In this document: in pieces, positions 10,403 through 24,200 of the stretch | Position numbering within the stretch: position 1 is the stretch's first letter | Layout: each line of letters starts with the position of its first letter | Assembly (NCBI GenBank): GCA_025617375.2 | Contig: JAMYGW020000014.1 | Coordinates: forward strand, 372,001-436,000 | Origin: Acarospora socialis | Taxonomy: Eukaryota > Ascomycota > Lecanoromycetes > Acarosporales > Acarosporaceae | DNA length: 64,000 nucleotides | Reading direction: 5' to 3' | Made by a program: the position numbers and the translations under genes | The notes under the pieces: generated by a model | Seen by the model: only the letters and a program-made list of their open reading frames with translations | Told to the model about the DNA's origin: nothing | Databases searched by the model: none

Positions 10403-10756
10403 ATGTCCAAGGCTGTCCAGGCATTCTTCTCCAAGGTCAAGACCAACTTCGACGTGGCAACTAAATTCAAAGCCTCGCATACATCAGGTGGCCGCATACT
10501 GCCATCGCGCACACAGAAGAACGATGCCGACTATGAGCTGCGCATTGACGCTGGCGAGTTAGTTAAAACTAAGCGCAATGTTGTACTACAAGTCAACACC
10601 CAGGCCAAGAGCACCGCTCTGAAAGATTGGGTCAAGAAACAGGGAACTCATGCCAAATTTGCCACTGCCTTTTTCGATACTGCGGCTCCGGATCCTGAGG
10701 CTGAGGCCGAAAGAGTCTTGGATGAGCTGGAAAAGGAGGCCAAAGCTAATTTTTAG
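10403..10756 (+). CDS. Hypothetical 117-aa protein
   Basis: The ATG at 10403 has a good context (CAACCATGTCC); the frame upstream is open only to a GTG. The product is Lys/Ala-rich and hydrophilic, with an amphipathic start (MSKAVQAFFSKVKTNF) and a highly charged C-terminal helix ending EKEAKANF. It has no signal peptide or membrane segment and I do not recognise a family. Even codon use and a clean reading from ATG to TAG favour a real small gene. The 5' flank contains the M2 MITE about 120 bp upstream. Spliced extensions cannot be excluded. Confidence 0.5.
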   Translation: MSKAVQAFFSKVKTNFDVATKFKASHTSGGRILPSRTQKNDADYELRIDAGELVKTKRNVVLQVNTQAKSTALKDWVKKQGTHAKFATAFFDTAAPDPEAEAERVLDELEKEAKANF

Positions 10757-11560
10757 ACAGTGGTGAGCTAAAACCATCCAACACCTACAGATCCGTCTAC
10801 TCATGGTTTCTAGTACCCGCGGAGTTATTTCTGCAAATGAGATAGCTTCGATCTTTCGAGATGATGGATATGGTTCGTGTTGGTTGGTCTCAAACGGAGA
10901 TATTCAAAATGAGAAGACAAAGTATTGGGAAAGATAGTACACAAGGGAATTTCGACGGATCTGTTGCTGGGCCTTTTTGGATTCAAGACAGCATGCTTCC
11001 ATACTGCCATGATGCGCGGAAGGGAGCGATTCAAAGAATTAGGGCAGTTTGCGCTCTGTTGTTAAACTCATCAATCCATAAGCGGGATCAGTAGTCTCGG
11101 CTGTTGCCATGCACTAGGCAACGACCTTGAGGTACATGAGTCACAATTGGAAGTTTCATCCGAATCTAGATCTGACACTAGGCACATAGAGATACCTAGT
11201 CTCCTGTACAGGGCAACCTTGTGCGCGTTCTACGGCCCAACCTTAAAATGTTTCCAACGACTACTGTAGCTCCAAGTGCACAGCCACACCGGGTGGCTGC
11301 TGTCTCACGTGACTGTGACACTCTCCCTCTTCACATCCCCGCATCTTCCTTGGATCGGCGTTTGAGGTTTCGATGTTATTAGCAAGAGCCCACGCAGTTG
11401 CCTGTCATACTATGGGTTTGTCTTCTCTTAGGCAGATTCCACTGACATCTCGTAGGACTGTCCTCAGAATGTCACGCAAGCCTTCCGACTCGATGTCAAC
11501 GAAGAATGTCGGGTCCGTGGTTTTCTTGTCTAGAGTACAACATCGTCAGTAACAGAGAGT
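10757..11560. other. Gene-free stretch
   Basis: No supported gene is present. Short frames on both strands lack motifs, and I see no repeats of note. Confidence 0.3.
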
Positions 11561-11819
11561 TGTTCAGAGGACATAATACTCACCAACTCTGAAGCGAAGT
11601 ACGAATATATACTCGTCTAGCTCGTTCACTTCTCCCGATGGCGTTGCAGAGGTAGGTGTAGATTTATTTTTTGTAATGAGTATGAGTACAAGTACAAGGT
11701 AGGTATGCTCATGCGATCTCAACCATAAGGTAACCACTCCTACTCCGACCACTCCTACCACGGGGTAAGGTATGATTTGATTACTCTACTCTAGATACCT
11801 TATCGGAGATTACTACGTA

Positions 11820-12115
11820 GGTGTATTTGTCCAATCTGAGTCTAGAGATACTCTACCTTCCATCTATTATTATGGACCTTTTACCTATCGTCCAATCAGA
11901 GTCTGAGAGATAGGTATTCAAGTAAGTACTCCGTGCTTTGTACCTTATATCGTCCAATCAGAAGTGCGGGAGGATACTTGAGCAAAGTACTCGTACCCTG
12001 TACCTACCTATAGATGCCGATTATATCTCATCGTCCAATAGATAGTTGATCCGAGTCAGGGAGATTACTTACGTGGAACTCGAGTAAGCAATCACCTCAT
12101 TTAAATCAGAGTCTC
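11820..12115. repeat. Degenerate CCAAT-box array
   Basis: CCAAT occurs four times on the plus strand, at about 11831, 11892, 11954 and 12035, each time within GTCCAATC or GTCCAATA. Three of the four are preceded by a similar TA-rich TTATATC-like block, and two are followed by an AGTCTGAGAGATA-like tail. Spacing is about 61, 62 and 81 bp, so this is a diverged tandem repeat of about 60 bp. CCAAT is the site of the fungal HAP (NF-Y) complex. No convincing downstream gene start is present, so its function, if any, is unknown. Confidence 0.45.
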
Positions 12116-12119
12116 ACTT

Positions 12120-14000
12120 GAGAGACCAAACACCGCTACGTACAGTACAGTACATACGCGGTGAGAGCGCAATTCGGATTCATACCTGGATTGATCATAT
12201 ATCAAGGCCAAAAGGCTAACGGAGGACGATGGCGACAATGTGTGCGGCTCAACGTCATGGTGCTGATATGAGAGAGCTGATGCTGGCTGTTGGAGCGTCA
12301 TGGGAAGCGAACATGAAACATGGGATGTCACGCTCAGTGGACTCGTGTCCGGTGGCTTCAATAACAATTGGATTAGTTGAGGTTGCGGCGCCGGAGATGC
12401 TGGTGCGCAGCCAGTTCTACAAAAGGACGAAACATTTGCAGTACCAGCACATCGGACTCGTACGGGAGGGCAAGGAGTTGAAGTTTGAGTACATCCAGTG
12501 ATCATGGCATTCTCGCGCCACCCAACACGCGACTTGATGGGTCCGGCCGGCATCGCTTGGGTCTACCCACACGCGCTTCGACACGGTGCCACTCAAAACC
12601 TCGCGCAACTCTCATCCACACAGGATGGTGGCGGCGTTGTCGCCGGTCAAGTGCGACAGTCGTTGTGCCATGCCGAGGCTACATCGTCACACAGCTGCGT
12701 CGAGGCGTATGCCGGAGCTTCCATTTGTCACTGCTATAACGATCGAGCCAATCATAGTTTTGTGCGTCGCTAGCCTCTCAGTTCAGCCAAACCTCGGTGA
12801 TAGGGACGATCAAACAGCCGACCATGGAGGACGAGCTCCGGGAATGGCGAGGACGCAACGAACCTCTGATTGACGCTCGCACCTGTGCCACCGTCCAACG
12901 AAGAGCTCAAAATGTCATTCGCCGAGAAGAACACAGCTGGTTCATCCGAACGGTCGAGGCCAACCACCCCGGCGCAATCCAGCGTGACACCTGCTCGAGC
13001 CCACGCCAATCTCATGCTAACGGAGCCACGGCTTCAAGGCGAAGGACCACTAGATTTCATGGAGGTTGACGGTCGATACTCAAGAGTCCAAACTCGAATA
13101 CGCTGCTGGTGCCTCGTGAGGATGGTCGAAGCAAACGAGGGCGGTAAACTTCCTTGCGCGCAGCTCTTCTGCAAGAAGACTAAGCGGGTGGACCGAAGCC
13201 CAACGATGCAGGGTGTTTGATGCGCGAACGGTCGTGAAGCACTACCTCTTACGAGTCACTACTTTACCACCAACACGCAGCCGACCGTCCCAGGCCTTGA
13301 TACCCAGACCGGGGTTATGCTAGACTGAGTCGGTCGATCGATGGGTGACAACCACGCCGGTTAGCAACGGCACAATCTCTCGTCAATTAACCAGCACCCT
13401 AGCCTCCTCTCCCTACTCCGAAGGCAGGAGCAGCCCAAGCGACGTCCGAAGGGTCATGCTACAAATCATTCGGAATACATGGGGCCGGATCGTGAAGTTG
13501 ATGGGGGAGAACGGGGCCAGAAGACAACGAGAAGTAGGGCGAGGAACAGCCAGCATGTGACCCTGGACGGCACCTCCCCCGGCATAGATTCAGCGAGAAG
13601 TTGACGACGGCCTCGGACCTTCGATCCTATGATTTCGCGAACCGAAAAGCCCGGGTTGAAACGATCCAGACGCTACCGAGCACAACCTGCGAAGACCTCA
13701 TTCGCTGACGGCAACGTGCCATTGGCGCGGTCATAGACTATCGCGGAATTGAAGGTGGAAGGTACCTCCTATCCAAACATCAAGCTCAGTCGACTGGCCG
13801 CGTTGCCTTCCGCAGTCAAGGCTCAAGAGAGCACTCGATCGCCCGCGGCTGGTGACACGCTGGATGAAGGACTGAACGGGAGACGCTGTCGGCGTATAAA
13901 GAGAGGTAACCGAAGCCATGTTTCCTGCGTTTAGGATTGAAAGGCTTGCCGGTCAGATGCACGTGTGTTCCTCCAGCAGTCCCGGTGAATCGAGCGCCCC
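12120..14000. pseudogene. Eroded coding relic, unassigned
   Basis: Plus-strand pieces at 12229-12501, 12586-12873, 12870-13220 and 13749-13934 are Pro/Ser/Arg-rich. One contains Leu-Asp-Phe-Met-Glu-Val-Asp-Gly-Arg-Tyr (about 13050-13080), which looks like coding sequence. The pieces cannot be joined by plausible introns. They may descend from one gene or from a mobile element; I cannot assign a family. Confidence 0.25.
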
Positions 14001-17000
14001 TCAAATGATGCATAGTGGCTGAAGAACCTTGAGTCCTCGAGACCGCAGTTGCTGCGACTTTCGGTTCGAAGCGCGACACCGGTTCGATATAGTTGAAGCA
14101 CGGCGATGTACGACTTGACGACGTCCATGAAAGTATGAAAGATGTTGAGCAACCAGGTCTACGACAGAACGAGGGCTGTCCGCATCGATCCTCCCTAAAC
14201 CCGCGGCCACAAGATGCTGAAGACGTGGCTGAGAGATATGAGTGTCAAGCAGTGGCCTACGTCGATCAAGCCCTTCCCACGGGTCTAAGACGTTCGTCGG
14301 AGGATGGAATGGGCACGGCACGTGTGGAGTGAAACACGGGAGCAGTCTGATGATTGGATCTAGTCAGACAAGTGCTCTGTTACCTGTAGAGCCGGGGAGA
14401 TCTCACGACAAAATCTATATCGACTTAAAATCTAGCTACAACGCTCACTCAAAAGCCATGACTTCGTGTATGATAACTTAACACCCTTGCTCATGGATCA
14501 CATCCTTCACCAAGCCGTAGAGAATAATGGAAAAGCATACGTAGCAGGACTTGGCTGGCCCGTTTTGTGGTTTCACGTATCCTCCTTCTGCTCGAGGATC
14601 CATTTCCGAATGACTGTGAGGTCCTGACAATTATGGAGGGTCTTCAAACGTGGCGAGGGTCGTGGTTCCAGTCTCGTTCCAGTCCAATATCACCTCCAAT
14701 CTAGATCTCATTACACGATCACCTATCCAAGGAGGTCTGTGCAAATTCGTTGTGGCATCAGTTCTACCTCTCATGATAGGCAACGAAACTTTCTCACCCA
14801 CACTTGATGGTTGAGATATATGCTTACGGTCTGTAAGACTCCTCCAACACTCTCCAGGTTTTGAGAAACTTGGAAGTGAGCCCTTGCCGCTGCCGGATGA
14901 GAAGCTTCAGTGTGGTCGGTTCTTCCGTAGAAGGCGCACCCACACACAACCAGATGGCTTAGAAGGAAAGACCAAATCTTGATTGGCGGGATCATATATT
15001 GATGATTGATCTCGAGACGCACAGTCACGCTCATTTGCATCTGACGTCACACCTTGACAAGCGGGCTCCAGGGGAGCGTCGACCGCGAACTGGCATTTTG
15101 TCAGAGAACGCTGCTGAACTGAAGGAAGAAAGAGAGACCAGAGTATCCAGGGGACACGTCGACACGAACCCAGCAAGCGGATATCTTGAACTCGGAAGCC
15201 GCGAAAGAGCGTATGGACACAGCCATGCCAATACTTGATGGGCGAAGAAATAATTCGGATGGGAGCTTGCGAAATGAGGTGTTCACCGCAGCGTAGGCAG
15301 GCAGAAGAGCGAACCCTCCCTGGCAGAGTTATAGAACAAGTTTGATGAGTGTAAGCTTCCTGCAACCTGTTACGAAGCCGTGCTGAGTGATTGGCATGTG
15401 AATTGGACGCATCTGTTCGTATCTATTGCAGCGAACGCACGAATCCGATCCGAAGTTAATGACCTCAAACTGTCATATATGAACGTGAATTAGATGTCAG
15501 GAAATTCCAAGAACATCTACCACGAAGGCCGTATTAAGATCAGGAAATACGTCGTCACATTGACTGTTGGAAAGAATCCAGCTCGGACAGCAGCGTGCTT
15601 GAAGACAGTGGTGCAAAGTACCATGCTTTGAATCAACTTAACAGGGTAGCAACACGACTCATATGACAATGGTGTTTGTACGAAGTACGGATAGGTAAGA
15701 GGTCTGTCATAAGCAATGGCAACAGCATGGGCGACCCACGCCCTGAGAAGAAGCTTTCTTGATAGTCTTTGATAGGACTCACCCGCCGCATGCAGATGGC
15801 CTGGGCTAAGGTGACCCTTCATGGCGAGGAGGCATTATGGATATGCGCGTCAGGAGCAGTGGCTAGCTTGTTGAGATGGTCTCCAAACCAGAGCGCGAGA
15901 ATGATTACGGATCATGAAGATATGGTTCAGACGTCATACGAGGATATTAAGTGAGCATGGCTAGAGCAGGAAAGATTGATCCCATTAGAAAGAGCAGGAA
16001 ATGGTGAGGCATGAAGATGGTCGTTGAGCTACGCTTTTACAGGCGGAACGATATCTGCTCCCAACGTGGACGGCAATCTCGTCCGGTCCGATGCCATTCA
16101 AACAATCTTCGGAAATATCTCCAAGCACCGAGTTCAAGCAATCTGTCGATCGACAAACTCGGCATGAGCCGATCCGCCTTTTCGTCTACGAGCTTTGGGT
16201 TTCGCGTTATTTACACAGCCAAGAAGAGCTGCGGTGAAACATTGATCGCCTTCATAGGCGTTAGAAGCAGCTGTGGAGGAAGGAGCGGCGTCATACAAGA
16301 TAAGAATAATGAATTAGGGCGAACGACGTCTATGGAACGACCAAGCCGCTTGCTTTGCGAAAGGCCCGAACGCGTGCACAGCTTCGCTGATGTTCGGACT
16401 GCTCAGAAACTGAAGGCATACCAAGAACCACATCCTCTTTAAACCGAGGCGCTGTCGACAGTACGCGTGATGGATCTCACTCCAGTACTCGGATTCCCAG
16501 AGCCCGAGGTCGCTCACCCGACAATGCTGAGCCAGGCGAGATGATTATGGTTATGTCGGAGTTAATGCAAGTTCAGTTCATACAGACAACATCGGGCGGG
16601 GACTCGGGCGTGCGTATTACGATACGTTAAAAAGCATGCCCATGCGGTTGAGGCAGCTGGACTGCCGAATGATAGTGCCGCACCAGGTAGGCCCTACTGG
16701 CGGTGCGCATGTTCTAAAATAATATAAAGGACGTAGTTCCATCCTGCGCGCTCGTACCAGCCAGAAGTGGCTGAGGCCAAACAATGCAGTTGGTGGAGGC
16801 CAGGTAATGGGAAGGAACAGTCTGCTAATGGGACAAAGCTGTTCCGGCACGTAAACGAAACGGACTCTTTTGAGCTTAGAAGCAAATCTATGGTTATAGA
16901 GTCTCGGCTGGTTGGTTGGCTTCCAGACATAAATACAATATTGTGGCGAATCGGTCAATCCCAGGATCACGGACAACCTTGGTCAGGACGATGATGGTGT

Positions 17001-20000
17001 CAATGTTGACTAAATATGGGAAAACGGGCACATGCTGAGGTAGATGGTACAGCTGCGCCATGCTGCCCTAAAGAAGATGCCATTATGCCAATCCTCCCTC
17101 AAGGATGAACGAGAGATTTTTTTCTGTACACGAACTTGTTCCGGGAGATCGTCAATCGCGGTTCTCTTCAGCGCTTTTTACCCCCGACCTCAGGTCTCTC
17201 CATAATGGAGAAACAGATATATGGTTGGATCCCCGCTTGAAGCTTGTGCTCTTGGCAAGAACGATCTTCGCGCATTGGGAAAGAGCCATGGAGGTTAGAT
17301 TCGGGTTGACCTGAATGAAGCTTCAGCTAAGCATGCTTCAGCATCGTGCTCAACAAGGACGGCCAGACAGATCCATTGGCCATTCCATATCAACACTGTT
17401 GTTCCTATCGCCAAGGAAGGACTTGATACGATCTGTGACTTTCAACCAATCCCTTGACGGAGCCTATTTGCATGCGAACATGAAATTATTGACTTATGGG
17501 ACTTCCCTGCAGTTATTCGTGCACAGCTGGGTAGTAACACGGTGCAATGGTCGTCGACGCAGCAGAATCCGAACCACTGCGCCCATTATACGACCTTGAC
17601 TCTTTACTATATTCTTCGTTGGCAGGGTCCTGTTGGACGGATGATCCCGCATCAGGGTCTTATCATCGAGCATTGGGCGTGTCACTCGGGCTGTCTCACT
17701 TTGGCCCAGCGGCCTCTAGTCCGTGCTTTATGGACCTCCTTCATCTCAGTCGGCATTTTGTACACTCGCTCATTGATGGCCCATGTCCTATCGACACCAC
17801 TCTACTGCTGTGGCTTGGGTACTGGATGCTGTTAATCGTTCAGTGAATTGTAACTGACTGCCAAGCAGGGTACACTGACCCCATCGCGAGAAGTGCCTCG
17901 CAAGACTCCGGGACTGATATAGACTGCGCATGCGCCAAAAGATAGATAATCCTGGCTTTAGTCATCGGCCAGGCCGCACGGACGCCTTCCTCTGTAGCTG
18001 ATCATCTCGCTGGCCGACGGTGACGTGAGGGGGCTTCAATCGTTGAGATCGGACGACAGCGGTGTTTCAATAGAGCAACTTCAAAGGCCCGGTTCCGCAG
18101 ACATGGAAAATACCCGGTCTGCAACGGTCGCGAACCCGTTCATGCGAGGCCGTCTACCTCTTTGGCTCTGGAATGCCGTGGCATGTTCTTCTTCCCTTTG
18201 AGCCCTACCTCTGTCAGGAAGCATTTCGCGTTGATGCAGCATAGTATGTTTAAATTAGACTTTGATCCACAAGAGCGATCAGAGTCCCCAACTTGACGAC
18301 AAAATTGAACTCAGTCTGTTCAACGACGTCTTCATTCATCCGCTGGATTACCTGGTCGGGATCTCAGCTTTAATGCCGTCAACACCATCCGCGGAAACCA
18401 TTCCGGTGTCTCCGCGCACTTGCTCTAATCATTGGAGATTTGTGGTCGTCGACAGATGCAAAGAGGGACGGGATTAGCCAAACAACTGATTTGCAAGGCA
18501 GTTCAAGATGCGTTGCGATCTGCTTGTAGGAAGGGTGCTCTATAGTTCACCTTTCTGCCTTGACCGGAGGAAGAAGTGAGGTCCGACGCCGGTGCGGTCT
18601 AGCGGCCTTCACAGTTATGTGGTCTAGTTCTTTCCGTCGTTGCGAGCAACCTAGGCCAGAATGCTCAGCTATGTTTCTGGTTGTGGCGTTTCTTCCAGTA
18701 ATCGATAATGTTGGCATACCACAATGCAAGATGAGCCGACTTACATTACACCCTTGAGTTGTGAGTCGATCAGCTTCGTGACGATTCCCTCATTCTACCC
18801 AAGCTTGCGATATTCCAGAGTGCATCAATCGCCGACCTGATATGTCATGGTGGAGGGGTTCGTTTGGCTCGGCCTGTTTCTAATCGGTCACGTTCGTCCT
18901 CGTCGGAGAGAGCTTTGATGAGGCTTCTCTACTTCGTTCGAGCATCAAATCTCGCCGACCAAGTACGACGTAGAAGAGAGTGATGATACCGGGAAGATTA
19001 GATCGCTATCGCGCCGAAGTAGAGATCCACCACCCCAAATCACAACCTTGTAGGAACGCAGTCAGAGACCGGATGGGAAACTCTATGGTGCTCAACAACC
19101 TTGATAAGAGCGGTTCGACAGATTGAACAGTGAGCCACATCAGTCTTACTTTGGTGGCCCATACTTGCCGACATTCCGAATATTGAATCAAAGATTGCTT
19201 TGGTTCTTCAAAAGAGTGGCCCTTACCAGCACATTCATGGAAATGGACAAAGCAAGCGGGGACTTCACTGAGGAAGCGACGTCTAATTTATTTTGCTCAT
19301 ATACAAAGATCATATTAAAGATGGGGGATCGATATTTCTATGCCACTATTGAAAGCCGAAAAGTCGATCCCTTCACACCTCCTTATCCCAACTTCACGGA
19401 TCTGCCCTTCGCTTCTAAACGGTCTCACAAGAGGACCGGAATCTCGACCCACCCACTGCTATGTGAAGCGCCCAAGTCTTTTTCACTACGGTGACACCGA
19501 AGTCTCGAGCAATAAATCATCTCCTACCCGAGGCCGAGATGCACTCTCTGCGGCTGCATCCTCATCCGAACGTTGCTCGTATCTAGGATGCGTTTCCAAC
19601 AGTCAAAGAAGAATTACAGGACGTTGCTTTGAAGGATTGTTCGAAAGCGCATTGGAGAAGAACACACCTTAAACCGAGAATGTCTCACATAAGTCGAGAA
19701 CGGTATCCGGGGACCTTCATAGTCTTGGACTCGTTCGTAAAGACCATCATCCCTGTCAACATCATCATGTATGTGGATGATGGACCTGTCATCAGACTCT
19801 TGCCAGAAGGTTGGGAAGAACTGGGCCTTGATGCTGGAACAAACGGACGGACGTACCGCAAGACCCTAATTGCCAGAATATGGAGCATTGATTTGGGATC
19901 TTCTTACCACAGCTGTGCCTCATGAAAGCATGGGAGCAGAAGTTAGAAGCCGGCCATGTGAATCATTTGAGTTCAATAACGATAGCCGAACAACTGCGAA

Positions 20001-20640
20001 AACAGATAGCAATGGCCTAACCCTTCTTCTCGATCCGTCCAACGATCCTACCCCATGCTTGCGTCGTTGTCGATGCCTCCTTTGTTGTACTGCAAATGGT
20101 CAAACGTTGTCGGTGTCATTGGGCCAGGTGGACAGCAGAGTTGAGGGCGAAATTGTGGGATATTGGCTGGCGCTGTTAGGTAGTTGAAGAAAACAAGTAA
20201 GAGAGAGAATGTGAACCAATGGGTAATCCCAACGCGGTAACTTGTGGGATAGATACTTAGCAGTACTCTGGCAGTCTACTGTACAGATGTGCATTATCAG
20301 CAGAATACCCAAGGTTGCTATGTCGTGGGTAAGGTATTCATCAATCAACCGTCCAATTAGCGAAACATAACCACTCGTTGAGTGTTTGCACGTTGTGCTT
20401 CTGTAGCCACGCTGGTTGTATGTGTATCCTTTGCTGTCCGTTCATGTGCCAGTGGGCAAATCACAGGAATCTGCAAGCTGCTGGATTTGGCTAGTAGCCA
20501 TCTCTATGTGCATACCATGGTCGAGAGGGAAGTTTTAGGCAACCTTAAACCGACCAAAATGACATTCATGAATAGCAAGGCTGCCTGCATAGCTAACATC
20601 ATAGCAGATGCATAGCCCGAAGCCAACTTGCGAATGTCTC
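14001..20640. other. Long eroded stretch without a supported gene
   Basis: About 6.6 kb of mixed composition holds only short frames on both strands. Some plus-strand pieces (17547-17846, 19123-19494, 19870-20187) have a coding-like amino-acid mix, but no family, catalytic motif or splice-joined frame is visible. It could be the remains of one or more long genes that decayed beyond recognition by eye. Profile searches with six-frame translations would be decisive. Confidence 0.3.
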
Positions 20641-20649
20641 TTGTTCTTA

Positions 20650-20880
20650 CTTTCACCTTCCGCTTCCCTCATGGTCGTCTTCGACCTTGGTGTCATCCTC
20701 TGACTGGCTCCTGCTTCCTCCCTGGGACTTTCGCCACACCCACCCCCTCAACCACCCTTCCGCCGAGCTGCTGTCGCTGCTTTGCGTGTCTCTTCCCTCT
20801 TCCATTATCTTCTTCCTAGCTGATGGCGTCGATGCACGTCGCGACAACCGGATCATGCTGTCGGAGGCTGCGGGCATGAT
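20650..20880 (-). repeat. Dispersed repeat R1, copy 3
   Basis: The minus strand reads a His-Asp start, then Glu-Glu-Asp and a Ser/Asp-rich tail (DTQSSDSSSAEG, SEDDTKVEDDHEG). It is the most diverged copy, though the order of elements matches copies 1 and 4. On the same strand, 20930-21250 is Pro/Ser-rich and may be the linker region of the same relic. Confidence 0.4.
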
Positions 20881-21249
20881 GAATTTTGTTTTCAAGGCGG
20901 AGAACCAACCGGAGCGGGAGCAGGATGTGCTACAGACAGTGTGTACATGGTAGCGTTGAGGAGGAAGGGGAGGGGTTTGAAGCAGATGAACTAGGCGGGT
21001 CGTCTTCCGCCTGCGGCGATCGTCTGCCTCTGGAACCTCGAGGGCCATCACTGTAAGCTCCCCGATGTTCCATTTCTTCTTTTATGACAAGGGTAATTGC
21101 TGGGGGCATTGGGAAGCTGAGAGCAAGCATCCTTCGTTGTCCCGACGGCAGTAGTAGCAGATACTCCGTCTTTAGACTGCTCAATTTGCTGCCCGAAAAA
21201 AACAGCAAATGTTCGGCCTGCTGTCGATTGACTTTTCAGGGTAGCATCC

Positions 21250-24200
21250 ACCGTTCACGCCAAGTTCAACACTACGCTCCGTTCGGCATTCTGGAATCGA
21301 TGTCCGGCCTTGATTCTGCACATGACGATTATGAAGCTCCTCCGCCTCATAGTTGTTTGGCTTACTTGGATCGAATGCAGTTCCCCTATGATTTGAAGGG
21401 ATTCCCGGGCCGTCAATACGCCGGCGAGAAGGCAAGAGAGGAAAAGAAGTAGCGATAGTCTTTTGTTTCACACATTATCAACACGGTAAGCAATACCTTG
21501 TACGCAGCTTCGCCAGCTGACAAGCAACTGAATTTTCTTTCAGGCCTCCTCCAGCTCATTTCTTGATTCTGATTGCCTCATTTCTCGTCTTCTTGTGTCC
21601 AGAATGGGGAGACTTGGGGCAGAACACTCGTTACAAAGCGTAACTCAATCTAGCATGTCCCGAGAGACCTGAGATCCACAAAGTCAATCTTCTCCGCGCT
21701 ATTTGGAACACTTCAACGAGTACCGGCAACTGAAGTCGACCCTGCTTTGTTGAGGACGTCGTCTGAAGGATGAGACGTGGAAATCCGCTCCTCAGGATCC
21801 CAAGCCCTTGTTTGTGTCACTATCACCACCGACATCCGCTTCCAGATGGCTTCGGTATTCTGAAGATTAGGCTTCTAATATGGATAAGGCTTTGTGACTG
21901 GTTTTCTCTTCTCATCATAAAAGTCTGAGGCAGACGATATGATGCAGAGGACTACTGACTCACGCTTCGTAGATCTGCAAATCTGGCAGCTAACGTTGCC
22001 AACTGGTAAAGAGCCCAAGCTAACCGGCGCACTCAGGGTAGGAAGCAAGGGCCCTGGCCCCGATGACAGAAGAACGAGGCTCGGTCGTTGGTCTAAGAAG
22101 GGCACTTCGACAACTCATGGATTGCATACTTAGGTAGGGTTATGGTTCCGTTCCTTAAGTTAGGCATGGAGAAGCTGCTAGGAAGCTTTTGGACGCGCGG
22201 CGGTGACGATTGAAAGGGGTTGGAAGGATGAGGCTAGTGGGCGAGGTGACAGCAAATGCCGCGGCGTTGAGGGTAGCTGTGGAAAGAAGCGAGGTCCTGG
22301 TGTACAAAGAGGGTGTCAAACTCAATTTCGATTTAATTTACTATGAGTAACTGCTGAATGATAGATACGAATTCGATACTAGGGTGCATCCAGAGGAAAA
22401 GCCACGGCACTTGCTAGTACTTCCCGACTTGAAGATCCTAGTCGCAAAATGTTCAAGTGAACAGTCACATCCATTCCCAGTTTCCAATATCATTCATGCT
22501 ATCCCAGTCGTTGTGGCATCCCATCAGACCTCTTGAATGACGGCTGAGAGTCAAGAAAAGAGTGCGAGCGCTGGAATCGAAAATCCCCCGCTAGAGAGCG
22601 GTGAAGTCTAGAGCAAATTAATTCGGTGTACGCAAGAGCCCTTGTGCCTTGCTCTCTCCTCTTGCTGTTACCCTTGACGGTATCTTCACGAGGCTGGTGC
22701 GAGAAATTTGTAGGTACAATGGCAGGACCTTGAGTCTTTTCAATACCTGGTGTACTGGTTGTATAGAGGTAGGCTTTCGGGTTCTCCAGGGCAGAGTGTA
22801 GGCTGGTCAATCAAGACCCAGGACGTAACGGCGAGCAGCTGGCATAAGCCTGTGACGAACGAAGTTGAATTTGATTCATGCCCTGACAGACCATATCAAT
22901 AAAGTCATACACGAGACCGTGATCAGGAGCGCTTCAATTTACAGCTCTATGTGCTTGAGCCTTGATAGTTACTAACCAAGAATCATATTTGTCACCTTTG
23001 ATAGTCACATCCTACCGATCCGACGTTGAACGCGCGGAAGTCTTCACGAAGTCGGGCAATGATCCTGAGCTTGTGCCAGTGTCTATCTTCATCACGTCGT
23101 AAGCATACAGAGGACTAGGTTCACCCTGAGATGTTTGCCACCCTTGTTCCTCCAACACAGACCTTCATGTCAGCAATCTCAGAAAGCCCAGCCTCTGCCA
23201 CTACGACTGGTTTTCTTCGACTCGGGATTGCTCTACAAATGTTTTGTGAGGCTTTATCAACTCGGGTCAAAGGTGGAGAACGTATAAATTTCCGACTAGC
23301 GTCACTTGCCTGCAATGCGATGACGTGACGTGCTCGCTCATCACCAGTGAGTTTAGGGAAACTGAGGGCCGGGATGAGTATCGAGGAACCGAACTTCACT
23401 CTCGTGGGCACCTCCTCGAGCACCACCACTGTTCCTCGCTCTGCTCAGTTCCTCCTCTCGTTCCGCGCTCCACTGACCGAATGGGTTTTCTTCTTCTTGT
23501 GGTCGGGAACAGTCTCCGTCTCAAGTGTTCAGCGGCTGATGCCTTCACTACCGTCAAGAAAAGTAGACTCTGCTTGCAGGGTGGAGCGCCTTATGTCCTT
23601 TGAAGAAATTCTGCCTTATCGCTGCAGCGCTCGGCATTGTCCACACATTGTCAGGGACATAGAACTTTGCTTTAAGCGTGCAGTTCCTGACGTCGTTATC
23701 ATCGGCAAATGAGGGGAGTCTGCCTTGAGGTTGCAGTTGCCGACAAGCTCGCATCACTGGCAGAGGATCTGCTGTTCGTGTGCTGGGTGACGACGTCGCT
23801 GTCGTTGTCTTACTCCCGCCAGTGTGGGATCGGGCATTGTTGTCGAGGAAACTGCGCTGCAAAGGTGCGGCTGCGGAGGTCGTCATTGCCATGAGTCTCT
23901 TCGCCCAGTTGACGGCGTCCTTGGAGGTATTGCTAATGTTGTCATCCTCGAACGATTCGTACTCAACAGTATGGTCGCCCTACGGAATGAGCCTGGTATT
24001 ACACGCCGCCGAGAGGCGTTACGGCAAGAACCTGACTGCTGGTACCGTTACCATCACGAATCTTCGGCTCATGGTACAGCTTTGGCTCGACGTTTTGGTC
24101 ATCATCGGGGTTGTGCAGACCGGCTTACAGGAGACGTGGGACTTGTTCTCATGCATATGGGAAGCTCGCAAGTGCCTTGTGCTTGTGCTTTCACCGGCCA

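Noticed and set aside
16011-18480. Possible decayed polyketide synthase or other megasynthase
   Set aside because: A few coding-like phrases are present, but no ketosynthase, acyltransferase or carrier motif could be identified on either strand.
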